Assembly (NCBI RefSeq): GCF_001507435.1
Contig: NZ_LMWH01000249.1
Span: 1-59,108 of the forward strand
Reading direction: 5' to 3'
Length of the DNA: 59,108 nucleotides
Source of the DNA: Streptomyces sp. NRRL F-5122
Lineage (GTDB): Bacteria > Actinomycetota > Actinomycetes > Streptomycetales > Streptomycetaceae
The notes beneath the pieces are model-generated. The model was not told the origin of the DNA. It saw only the letters and a program-made list of their open reading frames with translations, and ran no database searches. Below, piece after piece: positions 41,805-48,234 of this stretch (positions are counted from its first letter, which is position 1; every line of letters begins with the position of its first letter). Made by a program: the position numbers and the translations under genes.

Positions 41805-42824
41805 CTACCGCAGTTCCCCCTGGGACTCCGACTCCCCCGCGCCCACGCCGGTCGTACGGAAACTGTTGCGGTACGCACCAGGCGTCACACCCAAGTGACG
41901 CACAAATGCTCTCCGCATCGACTCGGGCGACCCGAACCCCGTGTGCCGCGCTACCACCGGCATGGAATCGTCCCCCGCTTCCAGCAGTACCCGAGCAGCC
42001 TCCAGCCGGACCTGCTCCACGTACCGAGCCGGAGTGGTCCCCACCTCTTCGAAGAAGAGCCGGGTCACATGACGGACGCTGACGCCCGCCCTTCGTGCCA
42101 TGGCCGTCAGCGTGTGGTTGGCCCCGGGGTTCGTGGCGACCTCATCGAGCACCCGCCGGAGCATCTCGTGACGGGAGTGCGGCACCTGGGAGCGGATGCT
42201 GAACTGGGACTGACCCCCAGGCCGTTGCATGAAGACCACCATGTCCTTGGCCACCGCTCGGGCAACCTCCGCGCCGCAGTGCTCCTCGACCAGTGCCAAG
42301 GACAGGTCGATGCCCGCACTGACGCCTGCCGAGGTCATCATCCTCCCGTCCCGTACGAAGATCGCGTCCTGTTCGACCTGCACGGACGGGAATCGCAGGG
42401 CCAGTTGCTCCGAGTGCCGCCAGTGCGTCGCGGCGCGACGCCGATCCAGAAGTCCGGCCGCCGCCAGCAGAAACGCACCCGTGCACACCGATGCCGTACG
42501 GCGGGCCTTCTCATGGAGTCTGCGGACGACATCCAGAAGCGCGTCGTCCTTGATCAGCGTCTCCCATGACGGACCGCCCGGGATCACCACAACGTCGGAC
42601 GGCTCACGCACATCGTCGACGGCCAGGTCGGCGCTGATGCGGGTCCCGGCGGCCGTCGTCACTTCCGCCCCGTCCTCGGACGCGATCTGTACCCGATAGC
42701 GCCCACCGAACTCGTTCGCCGAAGAGAACACCTCGATGGGACCTGTCACATCGAGCAGCCGCACTCCGGGGAAGACGAACACCGTCACGGTGACCGCGTC
42801 CGTTCCGGAACGGTGCTGATTCAT
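41805..42824 (-). CDS. GlxA-family AraC-type regulator with DJ-1/PfpI domain
   Basis: The 339-aa protein has an N-terminal DJ-1/PfpI-like domain (residues about 10-185: VFVFPGVRLLDVTGPIEVFS, VVVIPGGPSW, the nucleophile elbow ASVCTGAFLLAAAGLLDRRR) and a C-terminal double-HTH AraC domain (MARRAGVSVRHVTRLFFEEV; VARHTGFGSPESMRRAFVRH). Regulators of this class respond to small molecules and activate nearby genes. ATG 42824 follows GGAGGCATTTG. The adjacent MFS exporter is the likely target, by position only. Confidence 0.88.
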   Translation of the reverse strand: MNQHRSGTDAVTVTVFVFPGVRLLDVTGPIEVFSSANEFGGRYRVQIASEDGAEVTTAAGTRISADLAVDDVREPSDVVVIPGGPSWETLIKDDALLDVVRRLHEKARRTASVCTGAFLLAAAGLLDRRRAATHWRHSEQLALRFPSVQVEQDAIFVRDGRMMTSAGVSAGIDLSLALVEEHCGAEVARAVAKDMVVFMQRPGGQSQFSIRSQVPHSRHEMLRRVLDEVATNPGANHTLTAMARRAGVSVRHVTRLFFEEVGTTPARYVEQVRLEAARVLLEAGDDSMPVVARHTGFGSPESMRRAFVRHLGVTPGAYRNSFRTTGVGAGESESQGELR

Positions 42825-42947
42825 CAAATGCCTCCGAGCCATGCACGAGGGGGACACGGCAGGCATGACAGCGCTCCGCCGTTGATCGGGCTTCGCGACG
42901 CCCATCGTGCGCCCACTACCCGCGTCGACGCCACGACCGGCAGACTC

Positions 42948-42976
42948 CCTGCTGGGAGGCACAGCCTCCCAGCAGG
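42948..42976. terminator. Strong hairpin in the divergent GlxA/hydrolase intergenic region
   Basis: CCTGCTGGGAGGC (42948-42960) and GCCTCCCAGCAGG (42964-42976) form 13 perfect pairs with an ACA loop. It lies upstream of both flanking genes, so it does not end a known gene. It may shield one promoter from the other, or be the relic of a lost gene. Confidence 0.55.
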
Positions 42977-43160
42977 CTCATCAGGCCGGTGAATCCCGTT
43001 CCGGCCGCAGTGGCAGCACGGCCCGGGCGCCGTCCGATACGCGTCGACCATGGGCCGCCTGTGGTGACGGGCCTCTTCTAGAGGCCGTCCATGCGACAAC
43101 CGAGCCCACGCGGGACATCGGGGGCCGGCCCAGTATGCCCGTGGCGTGGTGACGCAGCGT

Positions 43161-43250
43161 CGTTGCGAACACTATGACCGCAACGATCGGAGGCGTGGCT
43201 GCCCGCCCCCGCCCGCGCCTAGCATCCACCCCGCGGCGCAACGTTGCGCC
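43161..43250 (+). promoter_or_regulatory. Promoter region of the secreted hydrolase with two CGCAACG-type palindromes
   Basis: Site 1 is CGTTGCG-N11-CGCAACG (43161-43185). Site 2, GGCGCAACGTTGCGCC (43235-43250), is a perfect 16-bp palindrome. TAGCAT (43220-43225) is a plausible -10, placing site 2 just after the start point and site 1 upstream. The shared half-site and central CG suggest a LacI-like repressor encoded elsewhere. The rest of 42977-43273 has no recognised gene. Confidence 0.55.
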
Positions 43251-43273
43251 CTGTGAGGACAAGGAGCCGCGCC

Positions 43274-44737
43274 TTGGCAAGCCTGAGAACTCTCGCACGT
43301 GTTGTCCGTCGATCGCAGTCCGGCACACGACGGCGGGCGGGACTCGCCGTCTGCCTCGCCGGGGCGGTGGCCTGCGCTCTGCCCGGTGCGCCGTCCGCCT
43401 ACGCCGACCAGGGACATCCCGTGTCCACCGACTGCCCGGCAAGCCTGGCGGGGACGGCCACGTGCTACACCGGCCAGGACGCCAACGGCGCGTACTACGC
43501 GATGGCCATTCCCAAGACGTGGAACGGCTCGCTCGTCGTCCACGCCCACGGCGGCCCCGACCTCGGCGACAGCTCGGACCCCGAACGAAGCGTCGGCGAC
43601 CTGGACCGCTGGGCGGTGATGGTCAAGGAGGGTTATGCCTGGGCCGGTTCGTCGTACCGGCGCGGCGGCTACGGTACGCGGATGGCCGTCGAGGACACCG
43701 AGAGCGTACGACGCCTGTTCGTAGGCGAGTTCGGAAGGCCGAAGCGCACTTACGTGCACGGTCAGTCCTGGGGTGGGGACGTCGCGGCCAAGGTGGTCGA
43801 GACATACGGCGCCAAACACGGCGCGTACGACGGTGCGTTGTTGACCAGTGGTGTGCTGGCGGGCGGTTCCCGTGGCTACGACTACCGCGTCGACCTCCGT
43901 GTGGTCTACCAGTACTACTGCCAGAACCACCCACGCCCCACCGAACCTCAGTACCCGCTGTGGAAGGGTCTGCGCGCCGACTCGACGATGACGACCACCG
44001 GACTGCGCGCCCGGCTTCAGGAATGCACAGGTTACGAGTCTCCCCCGGCGGAGCGGACAGCACTGCAGCAGCGCAATCTCGATGACATCCTGGCCGTGAC
44101 CGGCATCCCCGAGCGCACTCTCGAGTCGCATCTGCGGTTCGCGACCTTCACCTTCCGCGACATCGTGACCAACCGTCTCGGCGGCCGCAACCCGTTCAGC
44201 AACGTGGGTGTCCGGTACTCCGGGTCGCACGACGACAAGGCCCTCAACGCCGGCGTGGAGCGGTTCACCGCCGATCCGACCGCCGCAAGGGACTTGTCCT
44301 ACGACAGCGACCTCACCGGAAAGGTGTCGATCCCCATCCTGACGATGCACGCGATCGACGATCCGACGGCATTCGTACAGCACGAGTCTGCCTACCGTGC
44401 CTCCCTCGACGGTGCACACCGGGGACGGTACCTGGTGCAGACGTTCACCAAGGAGAGCGAGCACAGCGAACTGAGCAACTCCGAATACGCCAACTCGATC
44501 GCAACGCTCGACAAGTGGGTGCGTACGGACAGGAAGCCCACCCCCGAGGCGATCGCGGCATCCTGCCCGGCCTTCGATCGCGCGTATGGCACCGGCTGCT
44601 TCTATGACGCGGGCTTCCACCCCGGCCCATACGCTTCACGCGTCAACCCCCGGCCGGGCGGCCTGAACTGGCCCGCCATGACCGCCGTGCAGGAGAAGTC
44701 CTGGAGCCGGATCGACGGCGTCGGTATCGCTCCCTGA
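43274..44737 (+). CDS. Secreted alpha/beta-hydrolase
   Basis: The 487-aa protein begins with a long twin-basic signal sequence (VVRRSQSGTRRRAGLAVCLAG, cleavage near SAYADQ). The mature part has the fold entry SLVVHAHGGPDLG, a nucleophile elbow VHGQSWGGDVAAK, a candidate acid in TMHAIDDPTAFVQ and a late histidine in KESEHSELSNSEY. Six cysteines could form disulfides. It resembles secreted esterases or peptidases of the S9/S33 type; the substrate is unknown. TTG 43274 is chosen because AAGGAG lies 7 nt upstream; a GTG at 43251 is the alternative. Confidence 0.8.
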   Translation: MASLRTLARVVRRSQSGTRRRAGLAVCLAGAVACALPGAPSAYADQGHPVSTDCPASLAGTATCYTGQDANGAYYAMAIPKTWNGSLVVHAHGGPDLGDSSDPERSVGDLDRWAVMVKEGYAWAGSSYRRGGYGTRMAVEDTESVRRLFVGEFGRPKRTYVHGQSWGGDVAAKVVETYGAKHGAYDGALLTSGVLAGGSRGYDYRVDLRVVYQYYCQNHPRPTEPQYPLWKGLRADSTMTTTGLRARLQECTGYESPPAERTALQQRNLDDILAVTGIPERTLESHLRFATFTFRDIVTNRLGGRNPFSNVGVRYSGSHDDKALNAGVERFTADPTAARDLSYDSDLTGKVSIPILTMHAIDDPTAFVQHESAYRASLDGAHRGRYLVQTFTKESEHSELSNSEYANSIATLDKWVRTDRKPTPEAIAASCPAFDRAYGTGCFYDAGFHPGPYASRVNPRPGGLNWPAMTAVQEKSWSRIDGVGIAP

Positions 44738-44978
44738 TAACGAGCCCTCCGTCAGCGCTCGCTCCGGACGTCCAGCCGGTGGGCTGCAGACAGATCGGTC
44801 GCGGGTCAACGGACGCCCGCTGAGGACCACTTGTGGTCGAGGTGGTTGCGGTGCTCCTTGTAGTACAGCAACCACCGGTCACCGGCGGCCATCACCCGCT
44901 TCAGCAGCCGCGCCCTCGTTGAGCCGGAAACGGCGACACCGCCGATGTGGCATCGCGGGATGCAAAGAGTGCCCCCGC

Positions 44979-45707
44979 TCACGGCACAGAACTTCCGGTG
45001 GCCCGGAATCCTTCGCTCTTCGTGGCCACGCCGGTGATCAGCGGCCGGACGATGGGCGGCATTCCGCGCCACGACGCCCCCGCCATGGATTCAAGCTCGA
45101 GCCCACACTCCCGGATGAGCCGGTCGGTGGCGCGGTTGCAGTGGCAGCCTTCCGCGAACCGCCGCCACGGGCCGCTGAGACGGTCTTGCCAAGAGGCGAG
45201 TCGCGGCGACCGAGAGCGGACATGTTCAAGGAACAGAAGTCGGCCACCGGGCCGAAGTACGCGCCCGATCTCCCGCAAGGCCAGGTCGGGTGACCCTACG
45301 GTGCACAACACGAGCGTCGAGACGACCGTGTCCACAGTGTCGTCCGCGAACGGCAGGCGCTCCGCCGACGCGTCGAGCACACGCACCCGACGTGGGGTGC
45401 GACGCAACCGCTGTCCCAATCGCGCACGCATCGCGGCTTCGGGTTCAGTGAGGATCAGCTCGTCGAGATCGCCGGGGTAGTAGCGCAGATTCAGGCCGGT
45501 GCCGCTGCCGAGTTCCACCGTCCGTCCTTCGGCACGGCCGATCAAGTCCTGCCGAAGAGCGGCCAGGGTCACCCTCTCCCCCAGCCAGAGGAACGGGTCG
45601 TAAATGGCCGCGAACACCCGAGCCCACGCATCCGAGCCCTGCGCCGCCCGCTCTCCGGTGCCACTCTCCACAGTCCCGACCGTACGTCGACGGGGTTGGG
45701 GCTGCAT
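44979..45707 (-). CDS. Class I SAM-dependent methyltransferase
   Basis: The 242-aa protein has motif I VELGSGTGLNLRYYP, an acidic residue ending the second strand (LILTEPEAAMRARL), LPFADDTVDTVVSTLVLCTV as motif II and LRPGGRLLFLEHV as motif III. This matches the UbiE/Methyltransf_11 group that methylates small molecules, quinones or phospholipids. ATG 45707 gives a complete domain; the ribosome site is not obvious, and internal GTG codons 15-20 residues downstream are alternatives. It is probably monocistronic. Confidence 0.82.
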   Translation of the reverse strand: MQPQPRRRTVGTVESGTGERAAQGSDAWARVFAAIYDPFLWLGERVTLAALRQDLIGRAEGRTVELGSGTGLNLRYYPGDLDELILTEPEAAMRARLGQRLRRTPRRVRVLDASAERLPFADDTVDTVVSTLVLCTVGSPDLALREIGRVLRPGGRLLFLEHVRSRSPRLASWQDRLSGPWRRFAEGCHCNRATDRLIRECGLELESMAGASWRGMPPIVRPLITGVATKSEGFRATGSSVP

Positions 45708-45861
45708 GTCCGGGCCGCCGAGTGGAGGTGGACAGGTTGCGGCGGGCGCTGCGCTACCGCTGCTGCGGCAGCGTGCACATCGCCGTCTCCCGCTCTCGAT
45801 TCGATGATGATCAAAGCGGCTCCGATGTGCTGTGATGCCGTCGTCGAGGGAGGCTGATGTC

Positions 45862-46081
45862 ATGAGCGAACCTCGCGTAATCGTTGACGCGCCCGCTGAA
45901 GGGGGGATGCCGGCGTGTCCGGGTCGATGACGAGGTCCTGGGTGTCGCGTACAGCCTCCGTGACCTGAGCGTCTTCCTGCAGCGCGCCGGCGCGGAATCC
46001 CTGGACGAGGTCGATGTGGCGGACTCACCGCTGATCGAGTGGTACGGAGGCGGCCCGGAAGTATGGCCGCGGTTCCGTTGA
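45862..46081 (+). pseudogene. Small acidic hypothetical protein, frameshifted at a G6 run
   Basis: ATG 45862, after GGGAGGC, opens MSEPRVIVDAPAEGG and the frame then stops within 8 codons. Removing one base from the six-G run at 45901-45906 joins it to CRRVRVDDEVLGVAYSLRDL and SVFLQRAGAESLDEVDVADS, ending at 46081, 72 aa in total. This is a recognisable type of small Streptomyces protein of unknown function. A homopolymer indel is the commonest sequencing error, so the real gene may well be intact. Confidence 0.7.
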
Positions 46082-46315
46082 CGCGTTGCGGGTCCTCTCG
46101 TGCCGTTCTCGGCGATGGGGCCGCGGAGACGTCACCTGCTGGTCCAGGTCGAGACATGTCGTCGACGACGCCGTCGGGGACTCGGATTCTTCGGTTGCAG
46201 CGGATGCTCCATGGCTGGTCGGAGACCGCCTTTCCACGCTTCGGCTACCCACGACGTCGCGCTTCGCCGGCCCTCCGGACCCTTCGGCTGACCAACCGGC
46301 GGTCGAGACGACTAC

Positions 46316-46480
46316 CTATTCCAGATCGCCGCTCCCCAGGTATTCACGTACGTAGCTGGAGAAGTCGCACCCCTCGCCGATCACCTCGCCGTGGTCGTCG
46401 AGCACAAGGGCGTAGTCTTCCGTGTCCACCAGATAGATGCGACCTTCGACCCTGTATGCCCCGCAATGCTTCACGGACAT
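46316..46480 (-). CDS. Small hypothetical protein, 54 aa
   Basis: The reading from ATG 46480 has GAAGGGA upstream and gives MSVKHCGAYRVEGRIYLVDT and then EDYALVLDDHGEVIGEGCDF. It is acidic, beta-rich in appearance, with two cysteines. No family is recognised. It lies 89 nt downstream of the nitroreductase gene on the same strand and could be cotranscribed with it. The preceding 46082-46315 shows nothing. Confidence 0.5.
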   Translation of the reverse strand: MSVKHCGAYRVEGRIYLVDTEDYALVLDDHGEVIGEGCDFSSYVREYLGSGDLE

Positions 46481-46569
46481 GAGCTTGGTCCCTTCACTGC
46501 AAGCCAACCGTCGCGCATTTGAGCACGGGCAGCGGGGCAAATGCGCCGCCCGGCTCGCCGTTGTCTTCG

Positions 46570-47160
46570 TCAGACCGTGGTGACGACTTGGTCGTAGGTC
46601 AGACGCGGGGAGCGCGGGAACCATGCGCTCTCGCCCGGTTTGCCGATATTGACGACGACAAGAACCGAGTGCTTCCCATCACTGAAGAACTCCTTGTTGA
46701 TTCCCTCGGCGTCGAAGCCGGTCATCGGTCCTGCCGCCAGGCCGGCGGCGCGGACGCCGATGATGAAGTACCCGACCTGAATGAGCGCGTTGAGCCTCGC
46801 GGACTGCTCACGCGTCTCACGTTCGGCGAAGAGTTCCTTGGCTTGCGGGAAGTGCGGGAACTGGCTGGGCAGTTCCTCGTGGAACTCGTTGTCCGCGGCG
46901 AGGATCGCGACGAGGGGGGCGTCCGCGGTCTTCTTGCGGTTGCCCTCGGAGAGGTGCTCGGTCAGGCGCTCACGTGCTTCGGTGGATCGGACCAGCACGA
47001 TACGCAGCGGCTGCTGGTTCATCGAGGTGGGACCGTATTTGACCAGGTCGTGGATGGCTTGGACCTGATCCTGTGTCACTGGCTCCTCGGTGAAGGTGTT
47101 GGCGGTCCGTGCCTCCCGGAACAGAAGGTCCTGAGCTGTGGGGTCGAGCACAAGGGACAT
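46570..47160 (-). CDS. Nitroreductase-family protein (malonic semialdehyde reductase RutE/HadB type)
   Basis: The 196-aa flavoprotein has the N-terminal FREARTANTFTEEPVTQDQV, VKYGPTSMNQQPLRIVLVRS (FMN phosphate and ring contacts) and the C-terminal NIGKPGESAWFPRSPRLTYD. These match the short RutE-like nitroreductases, which reduce malonic semialdehyde or nitro and quinone compounds with NAD(P)H. The rest of the rut pathway is absent here, so the role may be general. ATG 47160 follows AGAGGTTC, a moderate ribosome site. It lies 24 nt after a small membrane protein gene. Confidence 0.87.
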   Translation of the reverse strand: MSLVLDPTAQDLLFREARTANTFTEEPVTQDQVQAIHDLVKYGPTSMNQQPLRIVLVRSTEARERLTEHLSEGNRKKTADAPLVAILAADNEFHEELPSQFPHFPQAKELFAERETREQSARLNALIQVGYFIIGVRAAGLAAGPMTGFDAEGINKEFFSDGKHSVLVVVNIGKPGESAWFPRSPRLTYDQVVTTV

Positions 47161-47184
47161 GGTGAACCTCTCAGGGGTGAACTT

Positions 47185-47670
47185 CTATGGCTTCTTGGTG
47201 ATGCGGCGAAGTGCAAAGCAGAAGAACTGAGCGCTGGCACCCAGCAGGTACACGGCGGTCGTGGTCGTCCCCACCAGCCCCCACAGGAGGGGCCCTGAAC
47301 AACACCGCGTCAGCAGCAGACTGACGAGCCCGGTGCACGCCGCCATGGGCAGATGGAAGGCGGCCCATATCCGGGTGCCCGCCGCGACGGCACGGTCCGG
47401 CCTCATGCAGGTACCGCCGTATGCAAGAGCCGCCAACGCGACGAAGGCGAGCGTCGCGCCGACGAGAAGAGCCAGAACGTCGGCAGCGCCTGGGCCACCT
47501 TGATGAGACGATGTCACCGCGGTGGCGGTCCACAGTGCCAGCGTGTACCCGTGTGGAGCCGCACTCGCGGCCACGGAAGTGCGGAGTTGGCCGCGGTACC
47601 CACGCTTCGGACTTGTGGGCGGTACGGGTCCGACCACCCTGAGCTGCGGTTGACTATCCGCCCGCGACAT
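47185..47670 (-). CDS. Small membrane protein of unknown function
   Basis: The 161-aa protein has a hydrophilic N-terminal 45 residues, then four hydrophobic segments: GYTLALWTATAVT, VLALLVGATLAFVALAALAY, AACTGLVSLLLT and LWGLVGTTTTAVYLLGASAQ. It ends in a basic tail, RRITKKP. No family is recognised. ATG 47670 is chosen; ATG 47700 would extend it by 10 residues. Its start overlaps the end of the deleted alcohol dehydrogenase by 17 nt. It may be coupled to the downstream nitroreductase gene. Confidence 0.6.
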   Translation of the reverse strand: MSRADSQPQLRVVGPVPPTSPKRGYRGQLRTSVAASAAPHGYTLALWTATAVTSSHQGGPGAADVLALLVGATLAFVALAALAYGGTCMRPDRAVAAGTRIWAAFHLPMAACTGLVSLLLTRCCSGPLLWGLVGTTTTAVYLLGASAQFFCFALRRITKKP

Positions 47671-47947
47671 GGGCGACGACCTCGCCACGCTGGTGCTCAT
47701 CGTTGAGCGCCTCGTAGGCGGCAGGAATCCGGATGAGCGGAACGACCCTCTCGATCGGCCGGCTCAGCTGTCCGCTTGTCGTCGACTCGCTGATGGCGCC
47801 GAGTTCGTCGCGGTCCGGCTCGACGACGAGGCAGGCTGCGCGTGCGGCGTGGTCCCGGAACCCCGGGGCATGATGCGGTGCGGTCTCGAAAGCCGGCTCT
47901 CCGGGGTCTCCGCGCTTGTGAGCTCGTACTGTGCGCATCGTGTTCAT
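47654..47947 (-). pseudogene. Internally deleted zinc-type alcohol dehydrogenase / quinone oxidoreductase
   Basis: The 97-aa ORF starts MNTMRTVRAHKRGDPGEP, the N-terminus of MDR-type quinone oxidoreductases, but after about 30 residues it passes straight to ACLVVEPDRDELGAISES and then VVPLIRIPAAYEALNDEHQR, the C-terminus of the same family. The GroES-like zinc region and the whole nucleotide-binding domain, some 200 residues, are missing without loss of frame. It cannot be catalytic. It may still be translated, but is best read as a deletion relic. Confidence 0.75.
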
Positions 47948-48234
47948 GAGGCGGTCACTTCCTGATGGATGACGGTGCCATGCGGGGGCCACGCCGGTGC
48001 GTCCACCATCACGGCTGACCCCTGGATCAGGCATCACCCATTCAAGGGATCCTTGGCACCTTGCTCTGCGATCGCGTGCAGGGCAGGCCGGTTGATCTCC
48101 ACCACACGTCACGAGCTGCGTCTTCATCCTCACCGAACTGGTTCGACAAGCGCCGGTTCGGGTCCGGGCCCAGCCGCCTGCCCGACTTGCCCACGCATCG
48201 GTGCACAGTCATAGCGGCGCTGACTCCACGAACG

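Noticed and set aside
44806..44934. Small ORF ending WLLYYKEHRNHLDHKWSSAGVR on the minus strand
   Set aside because: The composition is plausible, but no start codon with a ribosome site is available. Left unannotated.
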